A stretch of 19,441 bases of DNA from an uncultured Spirochaetales bacterium (GTDB lineage Bacteria; Spirochaetota; Spirochaetia; Sphaerochaetales; Sphaerochaetaceae): positions 1 to 19,441 of the forward strand of contig CASEZU010000082.1 of the NCBI GenBank assembly GCA_949292445.1. The letters are read 5' to 3'. Positions within the stretch are counted from its first letter, which is position 1, and every line of letters begins with the position of its first letter. Positions 1-7,125 of the stretch are shown here, piece by piece. A program made the translations under genes and the position numbers. The notes beneath the pieces were generated by a model. The model did not search any database and had not been told where the DNA came from. It was given only the letters and a program-made list of their open reading frames with translations.

Positions 1-117
1 ATTCAAGCCTGCAAGCTGAGCGGTCTTCTTGTATCCGTATCCCTGCTCAAAGAGCTTCAAGCATTCCTGACGTTTCTCGTTCGGAATCCTGTGTCGGACG
101 GATGTTGTCTTTTCCAT
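1..117 (-). CDS. Helix-turn-helix protein, transposase OrfA-like (3' end beyond window)
   Basis: Only the first 39 codons lie in the window; the gene runs off the left edge. The visible protein begins MEKTTSVRHRIPNEKRQE and continues into a helix-turn-helix-like stretch (LKLFEQGYGYKKTAQLAGLN), resembling the N-terminus of IS3-type OrfA and similar helix-turn-helix transposase subunits. These bind element ends or assist the catalytic subunit. A strong AAGGAGG sequence (minus strand, 123-129) precedes two consecutive ATGs. The second one, at 117, is chosen because it has the better spacing of about 6 nt; 120 is the alternative. It lies 64 nt downstream of the lipoprotein stop on the same strand, with a hairpin between them. 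No catalytic DDE domain is visible, so the transposase assignment rests on the short N-terminus alone. It could instead be a stand-alone regulator. Confidence 0.55.
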   Translation of the reverse strand, partial: MEKTTSVRHRIPNEKRQECLKLFEQGYGYKKTAQLAGLN

Positions 118-137
118 CATCGTCCTCCTTGAACGAG

Positions 138-167
138 TGCCTGCCCCTGAACGCTCAGAGGCAAGCA
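138..167 (-). other. 13-bp RNA hairpin between lipoprotein gene and HTH gene
   Basis: Read as minus-strand RNA, the two arms (138-150 and 155-167) pair over 13 positions around a GCGU tetraloop, using two G-U wobbles. On the plus strand the same two positions become A-C mismatches, so the structure suits a minus-strand transcript. No T-run follows, so it is not a standard intrinsic terminator. It could block read-through translation into the downstream gene, stabilise the lipoprotein mRNA 3' end, or belong to the end of a mobile element. Confidence 0.5.
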
Positions 168-181
168 GCAGAACTACTTAA

Positions 182-1342
182 TTATTTGTCCGTTACTGAA
201 AGTGCCGTTAGAGAAAGAGCTTTCCACTCCTCTGCGCCAGCCTTACCGTAGAAAACCTGAACAGACGGTGTATAAGATGTCTTTGTTACTGTAGGATTGG
301 AAATCACACAGTTTGTAGCATTGAGAGCAATATCTCCGCCTTCCGGTCCGACATAAGTCGTATCAATCGTGTAATATGTAGCCAGCATTTCCGGTGTCAT
401 CGTAGAACCTTCAACGATTGCAGGCTGCGGAACCTTGGCTGTAGCAGTAAGATTTGATACATATCCTCTGCCACCTTTGAACTGTACATCAACGGAAACA
501 GTGGGTTTTGCTTTGTAGATAACAGTATAGACCTCGCTTGCATCCTTGGTTACAGTGTGAGAAAGGGTCAGAGTCTTTCCATCTTTCACTACATAATCAG
601 AAGGTGTAAGAGCTGTAGTATTTCTGTTTCCATTGCCATCAACTGCATAGATTGCAGCAGTTACTGTATCACCAACATACGGGCTCTCTGCACTTGAATT
701 GGAATCAGAATTCGTGTAAACAACGACAAGACTTGTCACATTTGAAGCATCAAACTTGTCAGAAGCTGCTGTAAGTGTAACCTTCCAGTTCTCATCACCT
801 GTAATCTTGGCTGCATCAACTGTAGTAGTATAGAGTTTGATTGAACCAACTGTTACTGCTGCCTGAGACCCGGCCTGACCAGCAAGAGCTGTTACAGTCA
901 CATCCACATCCATTGAAATTGTTTCTCCATTGGAAAGTTTAACCTCTGCAGGAACTCCCTTAATAGTTGTAGCTCCAATTTCTCCTGTTGTAGGAAGTGT
1001 TGTGAGTTTGACAGAAACTGGAGTTGCTACTTCATATGCAACAGAAGCAACGACACCAGACTGCGTTCCACCATACGCAAATGTAGCAAGTCTTGTTCCA
1101 GCACCATCAGTCGAAACATTCGAACCAATAAGGTCCATTCCTGTTACATTCTTTGAAGAATCATCGCTGAATGAGACAGTACCGGTTATGGCTTCATAAT
1201 CGAACGGTTCACCAACAAGATATGTTGTCTTTGCATTTGTGAGCTCAAGTCCAATAGGGATCTTATAGCCCTGCTGTTCACAAGCTGTGAATGCGAAAAG
1301 CATCAGTGCTGCAAGCACTCCAATAAGAATCGACTTCTTCAT
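182..1342 (-). CDS. Ig-like surface lipoprotein
   Basis: A 386-residue predicted lipoprotein of unknown function. MKKSILIGVLAALMLFAFTAC is a lipoprotein signal peptide: two lysines, a hydrophobic core, then FTAC, a relaxed spirochaete-type lipobox with Cys21 as the lipidated residue. Residues about 30-105 resemble a bacterial Ig-like domain (TYLVGEPFDYEA, then FSDDSSKNVTG). The rest is Thr/Ser/Val-rich, beta-strand-like sequence with no enzyme motif. The start at 1342 is supported by AGGAGGAG about 8 nt upstream. The gene is visibly AT-richer than its neighbours and sits next to a mobile-element-like gene, which fits a horizontally acquired or fast-evolving surface antigen. Its promoter contains a G10 tract, suggesting on/off expression. 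The lipoprotein call is firm; surface exposure and any adhesin or antigen role are inferred. Confidence 0.85.
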   Translation of the reverse strand: MKKSILIGVLAALMLFAFTACEQQGYKIPIGLELTNAKTTYLVGEPFDYEAITGTVSFSDDSSKNVTGMDLIGSNVSTDGAGTRLATFAYGGTQSGVVASVAYEVATPVSVKLTTLPTTGEIGATTIKGVPAEVKLSNGETISMDVDVTVTALAGQAGSQAAVTVGSIKLYTTTVDAAKITGDENWKVTLTAASDKFDASNVTSLVVVYTNSDSNSSAESPYVGDTVTAAIYAVDGNGNRNTTALTPSDYVVKDGKTLTLSHTVTKDASEVYTVIYKAKPTVSVDVQFKGGRGYVSNLTATAKVPQPAIVEGSTMTPEMLATYYTIDTTYVGPEGGDIALNATNCVISNPTVTKTSYTPSVQVFYGKAGAEEWKALSLTALSVTDK

Positions 1343-1373
1343 CGTATTCTCTCCTCCTAAGATTTACAGCAAT

Positions 1374-1405
1374 AGCCTACCCCCCCCCCGGTTTAATTTT
1401 GTCAA
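1374..1405 (-). promoter_or_regulatory. Promoter with poly-G spacer (lipoprotein gene)
   Basis: A perfect -35 box TTGACA (1400-1405, minus strand) is followed by 10 nt, a run of ten G, and a candidate -10 TAGGCT (1374-1379). The spacer is 20 nt, three above the optimum of 17. The -10 matches consensus at only three of six positions, though these are the important T, A and final T. TATTGC (1369-1374) is an alternative with a 25-nt spacer. The Shine-Dalgarno and ATG follow within 40 nt. Loss of two or three G would bring the spacer to 18 or 17 nt. Confidence 0.65.
1380..1389 (-). repeat. Homopolymer tract G10 (C10 on plus strand)
   Basis: Ten consecutive C on the plus strand lie between the -35 and -10 of the lipoprotein promoter. 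Tracts of this length slip readily during replication. In Neisseria porA and opc, and upstream of tpr genes in Treponema pallidum, such tracts control transcription. Confidence 0.95.
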
Positions 1406-1506
1406 GCCTTTTTCTGGAAAATCTTTCGAAGAAAATGAAAATGAATGCCGAGAAATTTTTGAATAAAAGGAATAATGATGCCAGATTCCAGCTAATTTAT
1501 TTTAAG

Positions 1507-1547
1507 AAAAGAAAAAGCGGGAACCCGGTTCAGAAGAGGATTCCCGC
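1507..1547 (-). terminator. Intrinsic terminator after the aminotransferase gene
   Basis: On the minus strand GCGGGAA (1541-1547) pairs with TTCCCGC (1517-1523) across a 17-nt loop. The sequence TTTTTCTTTT follows immediately. It lies 22 nt past the aminotransferase stop and would end the prs-aminotransferase transcript. Confidence 0.8.
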
Positions 1548-1568
1548 TCTGATAGTCAGTTTTTACTG

Positions 1569-2777
1569 TCAGTCCCTGATGCCCATTACGTTTCTGCGGT
1601 ATGCCTTGAGACCGCGCTCAATGCATTCAGCTGCCATCAGAAGCTCCTTCTCATTGAGGACATACGCGATCCTGGCCTGCTGCTTGCCAAGTCCGGGCGT
1701 GACATAGAAGCCCTCGGCAGGAGCTATCATGGTGGTGCATCCCTCGTAGGAGAAATCACGGAGCATGAAGATCGCGAACTTCTCCGCATCATCCACAGGG
1801 AGGTCAACAACGAAGTAGAAAGCTCCCTTAGGAAGGTTGCATCTCACTCCTGGGATCCTCTGCATGCGCGAGATCATGACATTGCGGCGATGCTCGTACT
1901 CTGCCCTCACATCCTCGACATACTCATCAGGAGCATTGAGGGCGGCGGCAGCAGCCACCTCCTCCACCGCAGGAGGACAGAGCCTTGCCTGAGCGAGCTT
2001 AAGCGCCGATTCCAGCACATCCCTGTTGCGGGTAACGATGGCACCTATTCTCGATCCGCACATAGAGAAGCGCTTCGAGAATGAGTCGATGCAGATGACC
2101 CTGTCCTGATACTCCGGGAAAGACAGCACGGACGTGAACCTCTTGCCGTCGTAGCAGAACTCCCTGTAGACCTCATCCACGACGAGGAATATATCATGCT
2201 TCCTGCAAAGCTCAAGAAGCCCCCTGAGCTCCTCATGCGAGTATACATGCCCTGTCGGATTGTTCGGAGAGCAGAGCATGATTCCCATTGTCTTCTTGTT
2301 GATCCTCTTCTCGAACTCAGATATCGAGGGCAGAGCGAAGTTGTCATCTGAAGATGATGTCACAGGACGCAGGTTTACCATCGCTATGTTCGCGAATGTG
2401 GCGACATTCGTGTAGTAAGGCTCGGGGATGATGAACTCATCATAGGGATCGCAGAGAGTCATGAACACGAACTGAATGGCCTCGCTGCCTCCTGTCGTGA
2501 TGAGAATGTCCTCGGGGCTTATGGAGAGCCCATAGCGCTCATAGTATCTCGAGAGCCCCTGGCGGAGGAACATCTCGCCCTCGCTGATCCCGTATGCGAT
2601 TATATCCTTGTCGTAGCCGCGGATCGCCTCAAGCGCCTCACGCGGCGTCTTGATGTCAGGCTGCCCGATATTCAGATGAATAACATGGATACCCTTCTCC
2701 ACCGCATCTCTGGAGTAAGGAACAAGCCGGCGTATAGGAGAGCACTGGAAACTGGAAATCCTGTTCGACATCTGCAT
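1569..2777 (-). CDS. PLP-dependent class I aminotransferase (aspartate aminotransferase-like)
   Basis: A fold-type I, cytosolic, PLP-dependent aminotransferase of 402 residues, the usual family length. Visible landmarks are GQPD (38-41), GGSEA (96-100), the PNNPTG motif (171-176), DEVYREF (201-207) with the PLP-ring-binding Asp and Tyr, and the Schiff-base lysine K235 in SFSKRFS. A C-terminal ARIAY segment carries the probable substrate-carboxylate arginine. Transamination of aspartate, or another amino acid, with 2-oxoglutarate is the likely reaction, but substrate cannot be fixed from motifs. The start at 2777 has GAGGAGG 6 nt upstream, overlapping the end of the PRPP synthetase gene 11 nt away, so the two are probably translationally coupled. 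A terminator follows. Confidence 0.92.
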   Translation of the reverse strand: MQMSNRISSFQCSPIRRLVPYSRDAVEKGIHVIHLNIGQPDIKTPREALEAIRGYDKDIIAYGISEGEMFLRQGLSRYYERYGLSISPEDILITTGGSEAIQFVFMTLCDPYDEFIIPEPYYTNVATFANIAMVNLRPVTSSSDDNFALPSISEFEKRINKKTMGIMLCSPNNPTGHVYSHEELRGLLELCRKHDIFLVVDEVYREFCYDGKRFTSVLSFPEYQDRVICIDSFSKRFSMCGSRIGAIVTRNRDVLESALKLAQARLCPPAVEEVAAAAALNAPDEYVEDVRAEYEHRRNVMISRMQRIPGVRCNLPKGAFYFVVDLPVDDAEKFAIFMLRDFSYEGCTTMIAPAEGFYVTPGLGKQQARIAYVLNEKELLMAAECIERGLKAYRRNVMGIRD

Positions 2778-2788
2778 GATGCGCCTCC

Positions 2789-4069
2789 TCAGTCCTGATT
2801 CGATTCCTGAATGAGCGGAGCGCTCGGATTCGCCTGGGATGTATCGATGAGTTTCTGGATGAAGCGGCGGTTGTCAAGAAGCGGGGAGATCGAACGGCCG
2901 TGATGGAGACGTGAGATGACTCTGGCGAAGAGCTCAGTGACATCAGCCTGGACGAACCACTCCTTCTCAAGAAGGCCCTTCCCCTGATACACGGCATTGG
3001 TGCCGATGATCCTCCAGAAGACGCCCTCCTTGTAAGCCGCATCGAAGTTCTCAATCGCATTGCCGTTGAAGAACGGAAGGGAGACCATACAGATGATCCT
3101 CTTAGCGCCCCTGTTCATCAGCTCGCGCATCGCTATGATCATCGTGCCGCCGGTGGCAATCATGTCATCCGCCATGAGGACGGTCTTGCCGCTGACATCG
3201 CCGAGGAGGTTGATGCTCTTTATGTTTGAGTTCTTCGCATCGCGTGAGACGATCGAGTAATCACGCTCCTTGTAGAGCATGGCGAGCGGCCTGTGAAGGC
3301 CCTGTGCATAGAACTTGTTTCTGGAGACCGCGCCTGTATCGGGTGATACGACGACGAGATCCGGATCAGAGAAGTCTATCAGCTTGCGGAGCGCGATGAG
3401 TGTCTGATACGAGCCATGGAGATTCTCCAGATGGCATGTGGTGAAAGCATTCTCTATCTCCCTTGAGTGGATATCGAGGGTGATGATGCGCTCCACGCCG
3501 AGATTCTCGCAGAAATGAGCGAACATCGAAGCCGTGAGAGCCTCGCGTCCCGCCTTCTTGTGCTGCCTTGCATAGGGGTAGGTCGGAAGGACGAGCGTCA
3601 CCGAGAGGGCTCCGGCGAGCTTTACGGCATGGATCGTCGTGAAGAGGAACATCAGATGGTCATTCACGCTCAGTGGCTGCGGCTCATCAAGCCCTGCAAC
3701 CTTTATGGGAGCGGAATTGGAGACATCATGGACAATATAGACATTCAGTCCTCTGACAGGATCGATGATCTCCGCTTTCTCCTCTCCATTGGCGAATCTG
3801 GTGTACTTCACGTTGATCGTGAGGTCCGGGCAGTGGAAGGCCGTAGGCAGCTTCCCTGCAGGTATCTTCCGGCTGTCAAGGTCATCAATGAGCGTGACCA
3901 TCTTCAAAAGCTCCTCATCCGTCATGTTGTGACGCTTGGTGAGGACTTCCGATAATTTCTCGTAACGGTCAATATAGAGACGTCTGAGATGCTTTACGAC
4001 CTTGCCGGTGAAATACTCTGAACCCGGGCCAGCAATGACACCGAGCTTGTGGGGTTTGATGATGCTCAT
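2789..4069 (-). CDS. prs: Ribose-phosphate pyrophosphokinase (PRPP synthetase), long form
   Basis: Makes 5-phosphoribosyl diphosphate from ribose-5-phosphate and ATP for nucleotide, histidine and NAD synthesis. At 426 residues it is about 110 longer than the classical enzyme. The conserved FANGE motif, near residue 37 in E. coli Prs, lies at 92-96, so there is an N-terminal extension of roughly 55-60 residues. Other landmarks are YPYARQHKK (164-172), LDIHSREIE (199-207), SPDTGAVSR (242-250) and the PRPP loop DDMIATGGT (301-309), which differs from the common DDMIDTAGT. The start at 4069 has no Shine-Dalgarno; a promoter ending 6 nt upstream predicts a leaderless message. It forms an operon with the downstream aminotransferase gene. 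Confidence 0.9.
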   Translation of the reverse strand: MSIIKPHKLGVIAGPGSEYFTGKVVKHLRRLYIDRYEKLSEVLTKRHNMTDEELLKMVTLIDDLDSRKIPAGKLPTAFHCPDLTINVKYTRFANGEEKAEIIDPVRGLNVYIVHDVSNSAPIKVAGLDEPQPLSVNDHLMFLFTTIHAVKLAGALSVTLVLPTYPYARQHKKAGREALTASMFAHFCENLGVERIITLDIHSREIENAFTTCHLENLHGSYQTLIALRKLIDFSDPDLVVVSPDTGAVSRNKFYAQGLHRPLAMLYKERDYSIVSRDAKNSNIKSINLLGDVSGKTVLMADDMIATGGTMIIAMRELMNRGAKRIICMVSLPFFNGNAIENFDAAYKEGVFWRIIGTNAVYQGKGLLEKEWFVQADVTELFARVISRLHHGRSISPLLDNRRFIQKLIDTSQANPSAPLIQESNQD

Positions 4070-4075
4070 ACCGCA

Positions 4076-4104
4076 ACTCTATTACAATAAAAGGGCCTTT
4101 TCAA
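4076..4104 (-). promoter_or_regulatory. Predicted leaderless promoter of prs
   Basis: On the minus strand TTGAAA (4099-4104), a 17-nt spacer and TAGAGT (4076-4081) are followed by exactly 6 nt and the prs ATG. Initiation 7 nt past the -10 would fall on the A of the start codon. Confidence 0.6.
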
Positions 4105-4173
4105 GAATGCCCGGAATCCCATGGCATGCGGCAGATATCCTCATGAAACAAACATAGCGGTTATGAAACATCC

Positions 4174-4190
4174 CATCTGACTCTCAGATG
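4174..4190 (-). other. Short inverted repeat spanning the argH stop codon
   Basis: CATCTGA (4174-4180) and TCAGATG (4184-4190) are perfect complements with a 3-nt loop, and the argH TGA is inside one arm. No T-run follows, so it is a weak candidate for 3'-end formation. The rest of 4070-4183 holds only the prs promoter. Confidence 0.4.
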
Positions 4191-5551
4191 ATAACCTCCG
4201 TCACGGCAGGAACAAGGGAGCTGTAGCACCCGCTCAGCCTCTCCATCTCACCTCTTACCTTTCCGGAAAGCACCTCGAGCCACGCCATGTCTTTTTCTAT
4301 GCCGAGATTTCCTGTCGTTCCTGTACTTGTGCGTCTGGCAAGAGAGGCAACGGGATCCTCCCCCTCAACATCCCTGAGGTTCAGGCCGACGCTTTTGTAG
4401 CTGTCGCGGAAATTGCCTCCTGAAAGGACCTTCTCCATCACGCGGTCAGTCGCATAAAGCTCGGGAACGCAGGCCTTCGCAAGGGCATCTGCATGTATCT
4501 CCAGCTTGTCTGTCATCTCCTTCATGATGAGCACAAGCTCCTCTGCAGTCCTGAATCCCTCGATGAGCGGCTCTTTTGTATCCTGGAAATCGCGGTTGTA
4601 GCCGGAAGGAAGCGCCTTGATGATTGCCTTGACCCTCACGGAGCATGATCCGATCAGGGCTGTGCGTGAGCGCGCAAGCTCAAGCCCGTCAGGATTCTTC
4701 TTCTGCGGCATGATGGATGAGCCTGTGCAGAGCTCGCGGGGAAGTGAGAAGTATCCGAACTCAGGCAGTGTGAAGAGCATCAGATCCTGTGCCAGCTTTG
4801 AAAGCGTGAGCGCTATGTACTCGGCATGATCAAGGAAGAATGCCTCGAACTTGCCGCGTGAATTGTTCGCATAAAGCACATTGTTCTGCACTTTGGGAAA
4901 TCCCATCAGAAAAGCTGTGTATTCCCTGTCAAGCGGAAGCGTCACGCCGTACGATGCCGCAGAACCGAGCGGGCTCTGGTCAAGGACGCGGTAGAGATCC
5001 ATCAGCATCTCCGTCTCCTCGATGAGCTCCTCCGCGAATGAAAGAGCCCAGAGTCCTACTGATGAAGGCATTGCTATCTGCATGTGCGTGCGGCCCGGCA
5101 TCGGGATATCCCTGCCCTTCTCCGCAAGGGCAATGAGCGATGAGGCTGAAGAAATCGCAGCAGCTGAGAGCTTGAGAGCCGCCTCTCTCATATAGAGGCG
5201 CAGTGCGGTCTGGACCTGATCATTGCGGCTCCTGCCTGTATGTATCTTCTTGCCGGCATCACCGTACATGCCAGTGAGAAAGCCCTCGATCGCGGTATGG
5301 CAGTCCTCATCGGAGACAGTGATCGGGAACTCGCCCTTCTTCCTGAGTTCCGCGATCTTTCCCAGCCCTTCAAGGAGAGCCGATGCCTCCTCACGCGAGA
5401 GGATACCGATCTTTTCCAGCCCCTTTGCCTGAGCTGCTGAGCCGATGACATCTGAGAGCACAAGCTCCTCATCATAGATATAATCATTGCGTACCGTGAA
5501 ATGCTCCATCATTGAGTCGAGCGTGTAATTCTTCTGCCAGAGTTTCGCCAT
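4184..5551 (-). CDS. argH: Argininosuccinate lyase
   Basis: Catalyses the last step of arginine synthesis, splitting argininosuccinate into arginine and fumarate; a cytosolic homotetramer. The 455 residues match the family length. Signatures of the fumarase/aspartase superfamily are HTGRSRNDQ (104-112), GRTHMQIAMP (153-162) with the catalytic-base histidine H156, and the mobile signature loop GSSIMPQKKNP (277-287) holding the catalytic serine. No argG or other arginine gene is in the window, so it is separated from the rest of the pathway here. The start at 5551 has no Shine-Dalgarno. A -35/-10 pair ends 6 nt upstream, so the message is probably leaderless. Annotation is secure. Confidence 0.96.
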   Translation of the reverse strand: MAKLWQKNYTLDSMMEHFTVRNDYIYDEELVLSDVIGSAAQAKGLEKIGILSREEASALLEGLGKIAELRKKGEFPITVSDEDCHTAIEGFLTGMYGDAGKKIHTGRSRNDQVQTALRLYMREAALKLSAAAISSASSLIALAEKGRDIPMPGRTHMQIAMPSSVGLWALSFAEELIEETEMLMDLYRVLDQSPLGSAASYGVTLPLDREYTAFLMGFPKVQNNVLYANNSRGKFEAFFLDHAEYIALTLSKLAQDLMLFTLPEFGYFSLPRELCTGSSIMPQKKNPDGLELARSRTALIGSCSVRVKAIIKALPSGYNRDFQDTKEPLIEGFRTAEELVLIMKEMTDKLEIHADALAKACVPELYATDRVMEKVLSGGNFRDSYKSVGLNLRDVEGEDPVASLARRTSTGTTGNLGIEKDMAWLEVLSGKVRGEMERLSGCYSSLVPAVTEVII

Positions 5552-5557
5552 ACCGGT

Positions 5558-5586
5558 AATCTACAGGGTTTGGAGGGCTTTTTCCA
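5558..5586 (-). promoter_or_regulatory. Predicted leaderless promoter of argH
   Basis: TGGAAA (5581-5586), a 17-nt spacer and TAGATT (5558-5563) on the minus strand lie exactly 6 nt from the argH ATG. This is the same geometry as at prs. Confidence 0.6.
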
Positions 5587-5638
5587 TAGTCTGAGGGCAA
5601 AAGCTGACACATCAGGCTGCATGCTGCGGATAAACAGT

Positions 5639-6586
5639 ATGAAGATACTGGCTGCAGCGGCGCTGGCCGCACTGGTTTTATCGGCATGCCCTCACGGCAG
5701 CATCAGGACATACGATGCGTTCCAGGGCAAGGACATGGCAATGCCCAAGGTCCTCAGCTACGGCATGGTGGAAAACTCCTCCATGAGGCTTGTATATGAT
5801 GAGGATGTGTTCCTCTCCGAGATAATTTTCAACGGCAGGAAGCTGGATTACAGCCTGAGCGGCACAGTTTTCGTGATACCGTTCGGCAGGACCCTCGGGA
5901 AAGGAGAGGAGGCATCATTTTCAGTGATGGCGGAGGATGAGGCAGGAAACACGGCCCGTTCATCTTACAGACTGATCGGAAAGAATCTGGAGATACCGCC
6001 GGTCCTAATAAACGAACTTTCCATAAAGGGGACTGCAGAGTCTCCTGACAGGATTGAACTGCTCTTCCCGGACGGCGGCAACCCTGCCGGAATGATCGTC
6101 AGCGACGGCATAGAGGGAGAAGAGAACCACGCTGCGGTACTGCCGGATATGGAACTCGCGCCAGGCGATCTGATAGTCCTCTACTGGGACAGGAAGCCGG
6201 AGAGCACGGAACCTGTATATTCGGCGGGAACCTCCGGATATATCCTCTGGGCTGAAAGCGATACGACACTCTCAGGCACAAACGGAGCTGTCCTTATATA
6301 CTCAGAGCTCGGAGGTGAGATAACAGACGGGATCATCTACACCACCGGCGAAAGCGATCTTGCGGACGGTTATGGAAACAACAGGACAAAGAACGCAGCA
6401 CTTGCACTGCGGAGAAGCGGGAAATGGTCCGGCGAGCCTGTGTCATCAGCACTTGTCACGGCAAGCAGGGTCATCGCGAGGCTGCCGGGAGGCATCGACA
6501 CAGACAGTGCTGCCGATTTCTTCATAACAGAGCCGAGAAAGTCATCATTCGGCATGCCGAACGGTTACTTTCCATATGAGGAGTGA
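5639..6586 (+). CDS. Lipoprotein with lamin-tail-like domain
   Basis: A 315-residue predicted lipoprotein of unknown role. MKILAAAALAALVLSAC ends in a good lipobox (LSAC, Cys17). Residues about 36-113 look like a small beta-sandwich, ending EAGNTARSSYRL. From about 120 on, the pattern INELSIKG...DRIELLF, LAPGDLIVLYW, LSGTNGAVLIY and the terminal DFFITEPRKSSFGMPN resembles a lamin-tail (LTD) Ig-fold domain, common in exported bacterial proteins. The start at 5639 is chosen because it gives a standard signal peptide. An upstream ATG at 5621 adds six residues and cannot be excluded, and neither has a strong Shine-Dalgarno. It is divergent from argH, and no convincing promoter of its own was found. 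Export is firm; the domain call is likely. Confidence 0.8.
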   Translation: MKILAAAALAALVLSACPHGSIRTYDAFQGKDMAMPKVLSYGMVENSSMRLVYDEDVFLSEIIFNGRKLDYSLSGTVFVIPFGRTLGKGEEASFSVMAEDEAGNTARSSYRLIGKNLEIPPVLINELSIKGTAESPDRIELLFPDGGNPAGMIVSDGIEGEENHAAVLPDMELAPGDLIVLYWDRKPESTEPVYSAGTSGYILWAESDTTLSGTNGAVLIYSELGGEITDGIIYTTGESDLADGYGNNRTKNAALALRRSGKWSGEPVSSALVTASRVIARLPGGIDTDSAADFFITEPRKSSFGMPNGYFPYEE

Positions 6587-6589
6587 TGG

Positions 6590-6610
6590 AAAAGCGGCCC
6601 GCAGGCCGCT
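6590..6610 (-). terminator. Intrinsic terminator of ssb
   Basis: A perfect 7-bp GC-rich stem (6593-6599 with 6604-6610) and a 4-nt loop are followed on the minus strand by TTTT. It begins 4 nt past the ssb stop. The plus-strand side lacks a T-run, so termination of the convergent lipoprotein gene here is doubtful. Confidence 0.7.
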
Positions 6611-6614
6611 CCTG

Positions 6615-7046
6615 TCAGAATGTATAGAGCACCTCAATCTCTCCCGTGCTGCCGCACTCGTCATCGCTGTCCTCTATTACCTCGGTCTGCTCCTGCCCCT
6701 TGACGGCCGAACGTGACCGGAACTCAATATGCTGGGCAACGATCTCAACCGCCCTCCGCGTGTTCCCGTCACCCGACACCCACCGGCACAGCCTCAGACG
6801 TCCGACAGTCCTGCATTCCATGCCTTTACGCAGCCTGTCCATACAGCGGTCTCCAAGAGCACCCCAGCACTGCACTGGAATGAAGAGCGTCTCCTGGGCC
6901 TTGTTTCCTTCGCGATCGATATAATAGCGGTTACTCGCTATATCGAACTTCACGAGCCGTGTGCCGTCCGGCGGATCAGCAAGCGGCACCCTGTGCGGAT
7001 CTTCCACTAATGTCCCCTCGATGAGTACATTGTTCAGATGATTCAT
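6615..7046 (-). CDS. ssb: Single-stranded DNA-binding protein
   Basis: Binds single-stranded DNA in replication and repair. It has 143 residues, short for bacterial SSB, with an OB-fold over about 1-112: NHLNNVLIEGTLVEDP, VKFDIASNRYY, FIPVQCWG and VGRLRLCRWV match the family strand pattern. The C-terminal tail is only about 30 residues: an acidic cluster (EVIEDSDDE) and a terminus EIEVLYTF, not the canonical DDDIPF interaction tip. The last residue is still Phe, so a divergent tip is possible. The start at 7046 is fixed by AGGAGG 5 nt upstream. A promoter and a terminator flank the gene, so it is probably monocistronic. A second, more typical SSB elsewhere in the genome is possible. Confidence 0.85.
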   Translation of the reverse strand: MNHLNNVLIEGTLVEDPHRVPLADPPDGTRLVKFDIASNRYYIDREGNKAQETLFIPVQCWGALGDRCMDRLRKGMECRTVGRLRLCRWVSGDGNTRRAVEIVAQHIEFRSRSAVKGQEQTEVIEDSDDECGSTGEIEVLYTF

Positions 7047-7061
7047 GAATTCCTCCTGCCC

Positions 7062-7092
7062 AATATACGCTCCAGGCTGCAGATGATGCCAA
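7062..7092 (-). promoter_or_regulatory. Predicted promoter of ssb
   Basis: TTGGCA (7087-7092) and TATATT (7062-7067) on the minus strand match consensus at five of six positions each but have a long 19-nt spacer. Initiation would leave a leader of about 10-13 nt carrying the AGGAGG ribosome binding site (7052-7057). Confidence 0.5.
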
Positions 7093-7110
7093 AATCCTGA
7101 ATCCGATCTG

Positions 7111-7119
7111 TGCTAGAAT
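7111..7119 (+). promoter_or_regulatory. Predicted leaderless extended -10 promoter of UMP kinase
   Basis: TGCTAGAAT is an extended -10 element (TG, one base, TAGAAT) ending 6 nt before the ATG at 7126. There is no convincing -35 and no Shine-Dalgarno. Confidence 0.55.
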
Positions 7120-7125
7120 GGACTC

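Noticed and set aside
1380..1389. The C10 run as a sequencing or assembly artefact
   Set aside because: It cannot be excluded from one sequence, but its exact placement between a perfect -35 and the Shine-Dalgarno of a lipoprotein gene favours biology. Only the exact length is in doubt.
1399..1707. A 102-codon plus-strand open frame starting in the poly-C promoter region
   Set aside because: It crosses the terminator and runs antisense into the aminotransferase gene. It has no Shine-Dalgarno and no family resemblance.
4174..4190. Inverted repeat at the argH stop as an intrinsic terminator
   Set aside because: The stem is only 7 bp and not GC-rich, and no T-run follows; kept only as a short inverted repeat.
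6593..6610. The same GC-rich hairpin as a terminator for the plus-strand lipoprotein gene
   Set aside because: On the plus strand it is followed by CCTGTC, with no T-run.
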